A stretch of DNA of 64,000 nt from Rhizobium sp. Q54 (GCA_945947575.1 CAMEYM010000015.1:1-64000), one strand, 5' to 3'. Shown: positions 42,329-51,103, counted from the first letter of the stretch. Program-made: numbers and translations. Notes: generated by a model from the letters alone, not told the origin.

Positions 42329-45300
42329 ATGTTGTCGTTGGCCTTCGGCCTGAAATTCGAGGACCTCTACGACCGCGCCGGAGTTGAGCGCATCGACGGT
42401 GAGTTCGTGCGCTGGCTGGCGGCCGCCGAGGCCGCGCTGGCGGAGCGGCTGAAGGTGTCGCGCGCGGCGCCCGTGCTCGATCGCAAGGCGCACGCCGAGC
42501 TGATGCTGGCGATCGCGCCGCATCTCGACGATTTCGTCGCCAAATTGTTCGGAATCGAGGCTGAGGCGAAGAAGCTCGCCACAGAGATCAACGAACTCGC
42601 GCCGCTGTACGCGTGCAAGCGCCTGTTCGTGCAGCGCCGTGCGGTGAAGAAGTACGGCGACCAGGCCGCGTCGCTCGATGGTGCGGCGCTAGGCCGCCAG
42701 CTCGAGTCGATGCTGGAGCTGGCGATCCACGGAGCGGAGAGCGAGCTCGAGTTCGCGCGCGCCGTGAACACGATGCTCGAGAACGAGGCGGCGAACGCCG
42801 AGGGCCTCGAACTCGCGGGACGATACGCGGCGTGGGCGACGCTGACCGAAGCGGGCAAGCACCGTCATGCCGGCGGCGTGCTGTTCAAGGTGCCGGGCAA
42901 GGTCGAGCCCGAGCATCTGCTGCCGCTCGAGTCGCATCACCTGCCGCGCACCGGCAAGGACGTGCAGGCGTGGGCGCTGGGTGAGCATCACCTGCGCCGG
43001 CGCGAAGGGTTCGCGCTCACCGACAAGGGGCACGATCTCGAGCACGCGCTCGATCAGGCGCACTACTGCATCTTCTGCCACAACCAGGGCAAGGACAGCT
43101 GCTCGCGGGGCTTGAAGGACAAGCCTGCGGCGGGACAGACGACGGCGCCGTTCAAGAAAAGTCCGTTCGGCGTGACGCTGGCGGGTTGCCCGCTGGAGGA
43201 GCGCATCTCCGAGATGCACACGGCGAAGACCGAGGGTCATTCGTTGGCGGCGCTCTCCATCGTCACCATCGACAATCCGATGTGCGCCGGCACCGGTCAT
43301 CGCATCTGCAACGACTGCATGAAGGCCTGCATCTACCAGAAGCAGGAGCCGGTCGACATTCCGCAGGTCGAGACGCGCGTCCTGAAGGACGTGATCGAGC
43401 TCCCCTACGGCTTCGAGATCTATTCGCTGCTGACCCGCTGGACGCCGCTCGATCTGCACCGGCCGTTCCCGAAGGCGCACACCGGCAAGAAGGTGCTGGT
43501 CGCCGGGATGGGTCCGGCGGGCTTCACGCTCGCGCATCACCTGATGAACGACGGCCACACGGTGGCCGGCGTTGACGGCTTGAAGATCGAGCCGCTGGCG
43601 GCGGACTTGTCGGGCATCGACGCGCACGGCAGACGCGTGCCGTTCCGTCCCATCCGCGATGTGAACGAGCTCTATGAGCGCCTGGACGCGCGCGTCATGG
43701 CCGGCTTCGGTGGCGTCGCCGAGTACGGCATCACCGTGCGTTGGGACAAGAACTTCCTCAAGGTCATCCGGCTGCTGCTGGAGCGGCGCGCGGAGTTCGC
43801 GCTGTTCGGCGCGGTGCGCTTCGGCGGCACGGTGACCATGGACGAGGCATTCGCCATGGGCTTCGACCATGTCGCGCTGGCGATGGGCGCGGGGCGGCCG
43901 ACGGTGTTACCGCTGCCCAATGGTCTCGCGCGCGGCGTGCGCGCCGCGTCGGACTTCCTGATGGCGCTGCAGCTCACCGGCGCTGGTCGCACGGACTCGA
44001 TCGCCAACATGCAGCTGCGCCTGCCGGTAGTCGTGATCGGGGGCGGTCTCACCGCGGTCGACACCGCTACGGAGTCGCTCGCCTACTACCCGGTGCAGGT
44101 CGAGAAGTTCTTGGGCCGCTACGAGACGCTGGTGGCGGAGCGCGGCGACAAGGCCGTGCGCGCCAAGTGGGACGCAGAGGAAGCGGAGATCGCCGACGAA
44201 TTCTTGGCGCATGCGCGCTCCATCCGCGCCGAGCGCGCGCTCGCCGCGCGCGAGAAGCGGCCCGCGAAGGTGCGCGAGCTGCTGCAGTCGTGGGGCGGTG
44301 TCACCATTGCCTATCGCAAGCGGCTCATCGACGCACCGAGCTACACGCTCAACCACGAAGAGGTCGGCAAGGCGTTGGAGGAGGGGATCTTCTTCGCCGA
44401 AGGTCTGTCGCCGGTGTCCGTCGAGGTGGACGAGCGCGGTCACGCCAAGGCGATCCTGCTTTCGCGCCAGGCGCCGTCCCAGGATGGCGATGGCAAGTGG
44501 ATCACCTCGGAGACCGTCGAGCACTTGCCGGCGCGCAGTATCCTGATTGCCGCCGGCACCCAGCCCAACACCGTGCTGGCGCGCGAGGACAAGTCGTCGG
44601 TGACCGTGGACGGCCGCTACTTCCGCGCCGTGGACGAGCAAGGGCGGCCCGTGAAGCCCGAGCACGTGCGCAAGCCGCACGTGCCGCAGGTCCTCGCCAA
44701 CATCCGCTCGGACGGCCGCGCCATCAGCTTCTTTGGCGACTTGCACCCGTCGTTCGCGGGCAACGTCGTCGGCGCCATGGCGAGCGCCAAGCAAGGATTC
44801 CCGGTCGTCTCGACCATACTGGCGAAGCATGCGCCGTCCTCAAAGGACGCAGCAGCCGGTTTCTTTGCGCGCCTCAATGATGCGTGGCGCGCAACGGTGC
44901 ATGACGTCATCCGCCTGACGCCGACGATCATCGAGGTCGTCGTGCGTGCGCCGGCTGCGGCGCGCGCCTTCAATCCCGGCCAGTTCTATCGCTTGCAGAA
45001 CTTCGAGGTGCTCGCGCCAAAGGCAAGCGGTACGACGCTGGCGATGGAAGGTCTCGCGCTGACCGGCGCGTGGGTCGATCGCGACAAGGGACTCATCGGA
45101 CTGATCGTGCTCGAGATGGGCGGCTCGTCCGACATCTGCGCGCTGATGAAGAAGGGCGAGCCGTGCGTGCTGATGGGCCCGACCGGAGAACCGACCACCA
45201 TCGCCAAAGGCGAGACAGTGCTGCTGGCCGGTGGCGGCCTCGGCAACGCCGTTCTGTTCTCGATCGGCCGCGCCTATCGCGACGCGGGATCGAAGGTTCT

Positions 45301-45877
45301 GTACTTCGCCGGCTACCGCAATGCCATCGACCGCTACCACGTCGCCGACATCGAAGCGGCGGCGGACACCATCATCTGGTGCGTCGACCAGGGCGCGGCG
45401 TTCAAGCCGGGACGCCCGGGCGACTTCACCTTCGTCGGCAACATCGTGCAGGCGATGGTGGCCTACGCCGAGGGCAAGCTCGGCCCAGAATCCCTTAGGC
45501 CGCCGATCGCCCTATCGTCAGTGGATCGCATCATCACGATCGGCTCGGACCGCATGATGGCGGCGGTGGGGGCGGCGCGGCATGGGGTGCTGAAGCCGTT
45601 CCTGAATCCCGATCACGTCGCGATTGCCAGCATCAATTCGCCCATGCAGTGCATGATGAAAGAGATCTGCGCGCAGTGCTTGCAGCCTCATACCGACCCG
45701 GACACGGGCGAGACGACGGCAGTGTTCTCCTGCTTCAACCAGGACCAGCTCCTGGACCACGTTGAATTCCCGGCGCTGGCCCAGCGTTTGCGCCAGAATT
45801 CGGTGCAGGAGAAGCTGACGGCACAATGGATCGACCGGTGCCTGGTCGAACTCCAGGTTCGCCCAAAGGTTGCGTAA
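42329..45877 (+). CDS. 1182-residue fused NfnB-NfnA-like flavoprotein with a new N-terminal domain
   Basis: Residues 1-240 form a helical domain I do not recognise. A GltD/NfnB-like part follows: Cys-rich cluster region (HYCIFCHNQGKDSC near 245-257; NPMCAGTGHRICNDCMKAC near 317-334), a Rossmann FAD site (VLVAGMGPAGF, about 390) and a second NAD(P) site (VVVIGGGLTAVDTATESL, about 567). From about 858 a PyrK/NfnA-like reductase begins: FNPGQFYRLQNFE, LLAGGGLGNAVLF (about 965) and a terminal Cys set (CMMKEICAQC, then FSC, about 1107-1134). This suggests a bifurcating or transhydrogenase-like enzyme in one chain. AAGGAGG lies 14 bases before ATG 42329; GTG 42317 is an alternative. Confidence 0.85.
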   Translation: MLSLAFGLKFEDLYDRAGVERIDGEFVRWLAAAEAALAERLKVSRAAPVLDRKAHAELMLAIAPHLDDFVAKLFGIEAEAKKLATEINELAPLYACKRLFVQRRAVKKYGDQAASLDGAALGRQLESMLELAIHGAESELEFARAVNTMLENEAANAEGLELAGRYAAWATLTEAGKHRHAGGVLFKVPGKVEPEHLLPLESHHLPRTGKDVQAWALGEHHLRRREGFALTDKGHDLEHALDQAHYCIFCHNQGKDSCSRGLKDKPAAGQTTAPFKKSPFGVTLAGCPLEERISEMHTAKTEGHSLAALSIVTIDNPMCAGTGHRICNDCMKACIYQKQEPVDIPQVETRVLKDVIELPYGFEIYSLLTRWTPLDLHRPFPKAHTGKKVLVAGMGPAGFTLAHHLMNDGHTVAGVDGLKIEPLAADLSGIDAHGRRVPFRPIRDVNELYERLDARVMAGFGGVAEYGITVRWDKNFLKVIRLLLERRAEFALFGAVRFGGTVTMDEAFAMGFDHVALAMGAGRPTVLPLPNGLARGVRAASDFLMALQLTGAGRTDSIANMQLRLPVVVIGGGLTAVDTATESLAYYPVQVEKFLGRYETLVAERGDKAVRAKWDAEEAEIADEFLAHARSIRAERALAAREKRPAKVRELLQSWGGVTIAYRKRLIDAPSYTLNHEEVGKALEEGIFFAEGLSPVSVEVDERGHAKAILLSRQAPSQDGDGKWITSETVEHLPARSILIAAGTQPNTVLAREDKSSVTVDGRYFRAVDEQGRPVKPEHVRKPHVPQVLANIRSDGRAISFFGDLHPSFAGNVVGAMASAKQGFPVVSTILAKHAPSSKDAAAGFFARLNDAWRATVHDVIRLTPTIIEVVVRAPAAARAFNPGQFYRLQNFEVLAPKASGTTLAMEGLALTGAWVDRDKGLIGLIVLEMGGSSDICALMKKGEPCVLMGPTGEPTTIAKGETVLLAGGGLGNAVLFSIGRAYRDAGSKVLYFAGYRNAIDRYHVADIEAAADTIIWCVDQGAAFKPGRPGDFTFVGNIVQAMVAYAEGKLGPESLRPPIALSSVDRIITIGSDRMMAAVGAARHGVLKPFLNPDHVAIASINSPMQCMMKEICAQCLQPHTDPDTGETTAVFSCFNQDQLLDHVEFPALAQRLRQNSVQEKLTAQWIDRCLVELQVRPKVA

Positions 45878-45886
45878 GGTTAACGG

Positions 45887-45934
45887 GGAATCCTGCCACA
45901 AAGGATGAACTGGACCCTTGGAGACCAGGATTCC
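45887..45934. repeat. Nine-base inverted repeat before the CheY-like gene
   Basis: GGAATCCTG (45887-45895) and its exact complement CAGGATTCC (45926-45934) flank 30 bases in the 84-base gap between the fusion flavoprotein and the CheY-like gene. They could act as a long-loop attenuator or as a spaced operator. Confidence 0.4.
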
Positions 45935-45961
45935 GGCCTGTTAGGGTAGGGCCGGCGACTT

Positions 45962-46510
45962 ATGGCGAACTACAGCTTCGATATGTTCAACGTCCTCGTT
46001 GTTGAGGACAACCGGTACATGCGCAGCATGCTGCGCACGCTGCTGTATGCCATTGGCGTCGGCAACGTGCTGACAACGTCGGATGGCGGCGAGGCCATCG
46101 AGTTGTTGCGGAAGATCAAGGAGGCACCGGCTGCGGCCGGCGTCTCGTCAATCGACATCATCTTCTCCAACTGGCAGATGGAACCGGTCGATGGAACCAT
46201 GCTGCTGAAGTGGGTACGCCGCTCGAAGGAATCACCGGATCGCTTCGTGCCCTTCATCATGGTGTCGGGCTTCGCGGATTTCCAACGGGTCAGCGTGTGC
46301 CGCGATCTCGGAGTCACGGAATTCCTCGCCAAGCCATACTCGGTAGACAGCTTGCTCGGTCGCTTGACGGGACTCGTCGAGCGTCCACGCCAGTTCGTGC
46401 TCACCGAAAACTATTTCGGTCCGGATCGTCGCCGCCGTCCTTCGCCGCAAGCGCTGGAACGCCGCGTGATGAAAGAGTCGGAGATGGAAATCATCTATGA
46501 CGACCGCTGA
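45962..46510 (+). CDS. CheY-like protein with Asn at the phospho-acceptor site
   Basis: This is a single receiver domain with a C-terminal tail of about 50 residues. The fold is clear: VLVVEDNRYMRSMLRTLL (acidic Glu-Asp), FIMVSGFAD (Ser), EFLAKPYS (Lys). The phospho-acceptor position is Asn 70 (IIFSNWQMEPVDG; codon AAC), so normal aspartyl phosphorylation is impossible. The tail contains a basic patch (GPDRRRRPSPQALERR). It overlaps the next gene, which has an HPt-like motif, by 14 bases. It follows the Nfn-like fusion gene by 84 bases in the same direction. Confidence 0.9.
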   Translation: MANYSFDMFNVLVVEDNRYMRSMLRTLLYAIGVGNVLTTSDGGEAIELLRKIKEAPAAAGVSSIDIIFSNWQMEPVDGTMLLKWVRRSKESPDRFVPFIMVSGFADFQRVSVCRDLGVTEFLAKPYSVDSLLGRLTGLVERPRQFVLTENYFGPDRRRRPSPQALERRVMKESEMEIIYDDR

Positions 46511-47126
46511 GCAGACCGCGCAAGCCACCGGCGAGACGGAAACCGATGCGAAGCGCATCATCAAGGTGCGCCTCTTCCGCCTGCGCAACAAACTGAAGGA
46601 AAAGGCCGGCGTTGGCCGCGCCGGCGTCGGCGACAGCACCATCGCGACGGAAGCCTTGGAGAAGGCTCTGTCCGAGATGAAGAAGTCGCAGGACGAGTAT
46701 CCGGACTGGGTGCGCGCCACGCTCACGGAGCTGGCGGATGACCTGAAGGCCGCGACCGATGGCATCGACGAGGAGCGCCGCAAACGCTTCCGCCACATCA
46801 GCGCGCTGGCGCACGAACTCAAAGGCCAGGGCGGCACGTTCGGGTATCCCTTGATCTCGGTGTTCGGCAAGTCGCTGAACGAACTCACCGATCGTGAGGC
46901 AAACATCACCGACAGCCATCTCGAGATCGTCAAGGCGCACATAGACGTGATGCGCGCGGTCATCAAGGACCGCATTGCCGGCGACGGCGGTGACGTCGGC
47001 CGGGAGCTGATCGCCGTCCTCGACCGCGCCATTAAGAAGCACACCGTGGCACCACCGCCGCGCCCGACAGCGCAGAGCAACCGCATTCCCCTCAAGGCCA
47101 CCGTCACGCGGCCAACCAAGAAGTAG
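46497..47126 (+). CDS. HPt-like helical protein
   Basis: This 209-residue helical protein contains ISALAHELKGQGGTFGYP. The His 106 and the following x-L-K-G resemble the phospho-His motif of HPt domains (AHxLKG), with helices before and after it. The N-terminal 60 residues are charged and the C-terminal 35 are basic and unstructured (APPPRPTAQSNRIPLKATVTRPTKK). The start overlaps the CheY-like gene by 14 bases, so the two are translationally coupled. With a receiver partner that cannot be phosphorylated, it may accept phosphate from elsewhere. Confidence 0.7.
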   Translation: MTTAEQTAQATGETETDAKRIIKVRLFRLRNKLKEKAGVGRAGVGDSTIATEALEKALSEMKKSQDEYPDWVRATLTELADDLKAATDGIDEERRKRFRHISALAHELKGQGGTFGYPLISVFGKSLNELTDREANITDSHLEIVKAHIDVMRAVIKDRIAGDGGDVGRELIAVLDRAIKKHTVAPPPRPTAQSNRIPLKATVTRPTKK

Positions 47127-47131
47127 TCGCC

Positions 47132-47737
47132 ATGGCCAAGCGCATCGTCGTCGGCATCTCGGGCGCTTCGGGCATCGTCTACGGCATCCGTACGCTAGAG
47201 GCTCTGCGCGACCTTGGCCACGAGACGCATCTCGTCATGACGCGCTCCGCCGAGCAGACCCTCGCCATCGAGACCAAGCGCAAGATTGCCGAGGTCCAGG
47301 CGCTCGCCCACACGGTGCACACGGTGACCGACATCGGCGCGGCGCCTTCGTCGGGCTCGTTCGCGACCGACGGCATGGTGGTCGCGCCGTGCTCGATCCG
47401 CAGCCTGTCCGAGATCGCCACGGGCGTAACCTCGAACCTGCTGACCCGGGCCGCGGACGTCACCCTGAAGGAGCGCCGCCGCCTGGTGCTGCTGGTGCGC
47501 GAGACGCCCCTGCATACCGGTCATCTGCGCACCATGACGCAGGCCTCCGAGCTCGGCGCCGTGATCTTCCCCCCGGTGCCGGCGTTCTACGGCTGGCCGC
47601 AGAGCGTCGAGGACATCGTCAACCATACGGTCGGCCGCGTGCTCGACCTGTTCGGCATCGAAAACCTGCTGGCGCCCCGCTGGGGCGCCGCGCCCGAGGA
47701 CGGAGGAAAGGCAGTGCGCGCCTTCCCGCGCCGATGA
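47132..47737 (+). CDS. ubiX: UbiX-family flavin prenyltransferase
   Basis: This enzyme attaches a dimethylallyl group to FMN to make prenyl-FMN, the cofactor of UbiD decarboxylases. Motifs are VVGISGASGIVYGIRTLEAL, VVAPCSIRSLSEIATGV (phosphate and prenyl site), RRLVLLVRETPLHTGHLRTM and the C-terminal NHTVGRVLDLFGIE. Its length of 201 residues is normal. No ubiD-like gene is adjacent. It starts five bases after the HPt-like gene, and its stop overlaps the Sel1-protein start (ATGA). Confidence 0.93.
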   Translation: MAKRIVVGISGASGIVYGIRTLEALRDLGHETHLVMTRSAEQTLAIETKRKIAEVQALAHTVHTVTDIGAAPSSGSFATDGMVVAPCSIRSLSEIATGVTSNLLTRAADVTLKERRRLVLLVRETPLHTGHLRTMTQASELGAVIFPPVPAFYGWPQSVEDIVNHTVGRVLDLFGIENLLAPRWGAAPEDGGKAVRAFPRR

Positions 47738-48669
47738 AATGCCGTCTCGCCGTCGCCATGCTTGCGCTCGCCTGCGCCGCGACGCCGGTGCGCGCGGATT
47801 TCCGCGCCGGCTGGACCGCCTACGAGGCTGGGGAATACGAGAAGGCCGCGCTGACTTGGCTGCCACTCGCCGAGTGGGGCGACGCGCAAGCGCAGCACGC
47901 CCTGGCGATCCTGCTGCTGTACGGCCGCGGCCTTGCCGCCGATTCCGGGGCGGCTGCGGCTCTCTTGTCGCCGGCGGCGGCGTCGGGTCATGCCGAGGCA
48001 GCTTACGCGCTGGCGACGCTCTATCAGGACGGCGACGGCGTCGAGCGCGACCTGGTCGAGGCGGCGCGCCTCTACACGATCGCGGCGATGACCGGCCATG
48101 CACCGGCGATGATCAACCTCGGCGTCATGCTCGTGCTCGGCCAGGGCACCACACCCGACGCGCCTAGCGCACACACCTGGTTCGGCATCGCGGCGCGACT
48201 TGGCGATGCCGCGGCAGCGCGCAATCGTGATCGCACCGCCGCGCAGCTGACGCCGGCCGAGCTTGCTGCCTCCGAGCGCGCAATCGCCGCGTGGCGCGCC
48301 ACGCCGCGCTCATTGGGGACTTTGCCGCTCAATCCTGCCGACACGTATCCGGGCGCTATCAATGCACTCGCCGAGATCGATCGCGCGCTGCGGCCGGCGG
48401 GACGGCCGATCGGGACGCAGCCCGTGGATGCGGTGGACCTGGTCGTGATCGCGCCCGTGGTGACACCGGCGAACGGGGCGGCGGCCGCGCCAGCCGCAGT
48501 GGCTCCGCCAGCGCCCGTTGCGGAGCTGAAGTTGCCGCCGACCATCGTGGTGGTCCCGCACCTGCCGCCGCCGCAGGCCGCGCCGCCCGAGTTCATCATC
48601 CCGCCCAATATCGTGGTGCTGCCGACGGTGGCCACGGGCGCACCGATCCGGATCGTTCCCGCTCGCTAG
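47734..48669 (+). CDS. Periplasmic Sel1-repeat protein
   Basis: This is a 311-residue protein with a cleavable signal (MKCRLAVAMLALACAATPVRA) and four or so Sel1-type helical repeats: GEYEKAALTWLPLAEWGDAQAQHALAILLLYGRG, HAEAAYALATLYQDGDGV and HAPAMINLGVMLVLGQGT. The C-terminal half is Pro/Ala/Val-rich and probably extended. Sel1 proteins mediate protein contacts; no partner can be named. The ATG at 47734 overlaps the ubiX stop. The gene ends directly against livF, with adjacent stops in CTAGCTAG. Confidence 0.85.
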   Translation: MKCRLAVAMLALACAATPVRADFRAGWTAYEAGEYEKAALTWLPLAEWGDAQAQHALAILLLYGRGLAADSGAAAALLSPAAASGHAEAAYALATLYQDGDGVERDLVEAARLYTIAAMTGHAPAMINLGVMLVLGQGTTPDAPSAHTWFGIAARLGDAAAARNRDRTAAQLTPAELAASERAIAAWRATPRSLGTLPLNPADTYPGAINALAEIDRALRPAGRPIGTQPVDAVDLVVIAPVVTPANGAAAAPAAVAPPAPVAELKLPPTIVVVPHLPPPQAAPPEFIIPPNIVVLPTVATGAPIRIVPAR

Positions 48670-49374
48670 CTAGACGCCGAGCGTCCGGTTGAGGACGTCG
48701 TCGGTGAGGCCGCCGGCCGAGCCGCGCCAGGCGACGCGTCCCTTTTCAAGAATCACGATGCGATCGGCGATGCGGCGGATCGGCGCGACGTGCTTGTCGA
48801 CCAGTAGGATCGATTGGCCCTGCCGCCGCAGCATCGCCAGGCACGCCCAGATCTCCTGCCGCAGCGCCGGCGAAAGGCCTTCGGTCGCCTCGTCGAGAAC
48901 CAGCAACGTCGGATTGGTCATCAAGGCGCGGCCGATGGCGAGCATCTGCTGCTCGCCGCCGGACAAGGTATTCGCCATGGCGCGCAGCCGCTCGCCGAGT
49001 TGCGGAAACATCGTCAGCACGCGCTCCACCGTCCACGGCTCCTTGCCCGAACGGCCCGGCGTTGCGGTCGCGGTCAGGTTCTCGCGCACGGTGAGGTTCG
49101 GGAAGGTCTGGCGGCCTTCGGGCACCAAGCCGATGCCGGCGCGGGCGATGCGATAGGTGGGCTGCGCGCGCAGCTCGCGGGTCTCGAACAAGATGCGGCC
49201 GCGCACCCACGGCGCCAGGCCGAGGATGGACCGCACCAGCGTCGTCTTGCCCATGCCGTTGCGGCCCATGAGCGCGACGACCTCGCCGGCGCCGACGTCG
49301 AAGCTGACGCCGTTGAGCACGCGCGCAGCGCCATAGCCGGCCTCGACCCCTTCGAGGCGCAACAGCGGCCTCAC
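48670..49374 (-). CDS. livF: Branched-chain amino acid ABC transporter ATPase LivF
   Basis: This is one of two ATPase subunits of a Liv-type importer. Walker A is GRNGMGKTTLVRSI, the signature is TLSGGEQQMLAIGRAL, Walker B is LLVLDEATEGLSP, and the switch His is in LLVDKHVAP. FPNLTVRENL is typical of LivF. It overlaps livG by four bases (ATGA) and is the last gene of the five-gene operon. One oddity is VDKH where most have VEQN, common to a LivF subgroup. Confidence 0.93.
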   Translation of the reverse strand: MRPLLRLEGVEAGYGAARVLNGVSFDVGAGEVVALMGRNGMGKTTLVRSILGLAPWVRGRILFETRELRAQPTYRIARAGIGLVPEGRQTFPNLTVRENLTATATPGRSGKEPWTVERVLTMFPQLGERLRAMANTLSGGEQQMLAIGRALMTNPTLLVLDEATEGLSPALRQEIWACLAMLRRQGQSILLVDKHVAPIRRIADRIVILEKGRVAWRGSAGGLTDDVLNRTLGV

Positions 49375-50147
49375 AGGTCTTCTCCCAGGTACGCGCTGCG
49401 CATCAGCGGGTCTGCGCGGATTGCGTCCGGGGCGCCGCTGGCGATGACGGCGCCATCGACCAGCACGGTGATGCGGTCGGCGAGGGCGAACACGGCGTCC
49501 ATGTCGTGCTCGACCAGGACAATGGCGATCGGTCCGGCGATGCTGGCGATGAGATCGACCATGCGACGGCCCTCATCGACGCCAAGGCCGGCGAGCGGCT
49601 CGTCGAGCAGCAGCACTTTGGGAGTGGTGGACAGCGCGATGGCGATCTCGAGCTGACGCTGCTCGCCGTGGCTGAGTACGGCGGCATCGACGCCGCTGCG
49701 GCCGGAAAGGCCAACGCGGCGCAGGATCGCCGCGGCCGCTTCGCCGAGCTCGCCGCCGGTGCGGGCGGCGCGCCAGAAGCGGCTGGTGGTGCGCCGGCGC
49801 GCGCGCAGCCCGAACGCGACGTTCTCGAGCACGGTGAAACCCGGAAAGACGCTCGTCACCTGATAGGAGCGGGCGAGGCCGCGGAGGACGCGCTCGGGTA
49901 CCGCCAGCGCGGTGATATCGGCGCCGGTGAGCGCGATGGTGCCGGCGTCGGGCTCGATCTCGCCCATCAGCTGGCCGAGCAGCGTCGTCTTGCCGCCGCC
50001 GTTGGGTCCGATGACGGCGTGGACCTCGCGCGGACGCAGGTCGAAGTCGATGCCGGCGTTGGCAACGAGACCCCCGTAGCGCTTGGTCAGGCCACGCGCT
50101 ACGAGGAGCGGCTCTGCGAGGACGGCCGCCTTATCCACGGCGCGCAT
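49371..50147 (-). CDS. livG: Branched-chain amino acid ABC transporter ATPase LivG
   Basis: This is the second ATPase of the Liv-type importer. Walker A is GPNGGGKTTLLGQL, the signature region is LSHGEQRQLEIAIAL (LSHGEQR instead of LSGGQ, as in many LivG), Walker B is LLLDEPLAGLG, and the switch is VLVEHDMDAVF. The Asp/His loop region RSYQVTSVFPGFTVLENV is typical. It overlaps livM by one base and livF by four. It drives import together with LivF. Confidence 0.93.
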   Translation of the reverse strand: MRAVDKAAVLAEPLLVARGLTKRYGGLVANAGIDFDLRPREVHAVIGPNGGGKTTLLGQLMGEIEPDAGTIALTGADITALAVPERVLRGLARSYQVTSVFPGFTVLENVAFGLRARRRTTSRFWRAARTGGELGEAAAAILRRVGLSGRSGVDAAVLSHGEQRQLEIAIALSTTPKVLLLDEPLAGLGVDEGRRMVDLIASIAGPIAIVLVEHDMDAVFALADRITVLVDGAVIASGAPDAIRADPLMRSAYLGEDL

Positions 50148-51094
50148 TAGTCATTGCTCTGCCGACCCAACAATCCGGCGATGCCGCCCGGCGCAGCAAG
50201 AACGACCAGCAGCAGCAACGGGCCGAACACGATGCGCCAGTGTTCTGTTACGCCGGACAGTACTTCTTCCAGAAGCACGAATGCGGCCGCTCCGAACAGA
50301 GGGCCGAACAGCGTGCCGGCGCCGCCGAGCAGCACCATCACGGCGAGCTCGACCGAACGCGTCCACGCCAGCGTCGCCGGGCTGATAAATGCGGTGTGGT
50401 TGGCAAGCAGGACGCCGGCGATGCCGCACAACGCGCCGCTCGCGGCGAAGGCGCCGATGCGATAGCGGTGGACCGCGACGCCCACCGCCTGCATGCGCCG
50501 CTCGTTGGCGGCGGCGCCGCGCAGCACGGTGCCGAACGGGGAGCGCATCAGACGGAACGACACGTAAAGCGCCACGGCAAGCACCGCGACGGAGATCGTG
50601 TAGGACAGGACGCCGCGCGACAGGTTCTGCTCGCCCAAGCGCGAGGGCGCCACCAGGATCATGCCGTCGTCGCCGCCGTAGCGCTCCAACGCGACAGCAG
50701 CGAAGTACAGCATCTGACCGAAGGCGAGTGTGATCATCAGGAACGCGACGCCGCGCGTGCGCAGCGATACGGCGCCGATGAGGGCGGCAACGAGACCGGC
50801 GAGTGCGGCGGCGAGGGGCAACTGCACCCACGCGCTGGTGAACAGCGTGCCGGGTAGCTCCGTCGCGAGGATGCCGACTGTGTAGGAACCGATGCCGACA
50901 AACGCCGCGTGGCCGAACGCCGGCAGGCCGGCGTAGCCCAGCACCAAGTTGAGGCCGACGGCGGCCGTGGCAAGAATCGCCAGTTGCTGGAATAGGAACA
51001 GGAGATACGGCAGGTCCAGCAGCAGTGCGGCCGGCACGGCCGCCAGCAGCACGACGAACAAGGCGGCAGCGAGCAGCAGGACCGCGCGACTCAT
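50147..51094 (-). CDS. livM: Branched-chain amino acid ABC transporter permease LivM
   Basis: This is a permease with about eight to ten membrane segments. Family motifs are LAILATAAVGLNLVLGYAGLPAFGHAAFVGIGSYT, LRTRGVAFLMITLAFGQML and GRNxxxG-like regions, then GAGTLFGPLFGAAAFVLLEEVLS near the C-terminus, which contacts the ATPases. It is a LivM in order and size (315 aa). It lies nine bases after livH and overlaps livG by one base. Confidence 0.93.
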   Translation of the reverse strand: MSRAVLLLAAALFVVLLAAVPAALLLDLPYLLFLFQQLAILATAAVGLNLVLGYAGLPAFGHAAFVGIGSYTVGILATELPGTLFTSAWVQLPLAAALAGLVAALIGAVSLRTRGVAFLMITLAFGQMLYFAAVALERYGGDDGMILVAPSRLGEQNLSRGVLSYTISVAVLAVALYVSFRLMRSPFGTVLRGAAANERRMQAVGVAVHRYRIGAFAASGALCGIAGVLLANHTAFISPATLAWTRSVELAVMVLLGGAGTLFGPLFGAAAFVLLEEVLSGVTEHWRIVFGPLLLLVVLAAPGGIAGLLGRQSND

Positions 51095-51103
51095 GCCGGT
51101 TGG

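Noticed and set aside
42329-45877. Simple glutamate synthase small subunit
   Set aside because: The GltD-like part is only the middle of the protein. A PyrK-like reductase and a 240-residue N-terminal domain are added, and there is no large subunit nearby.
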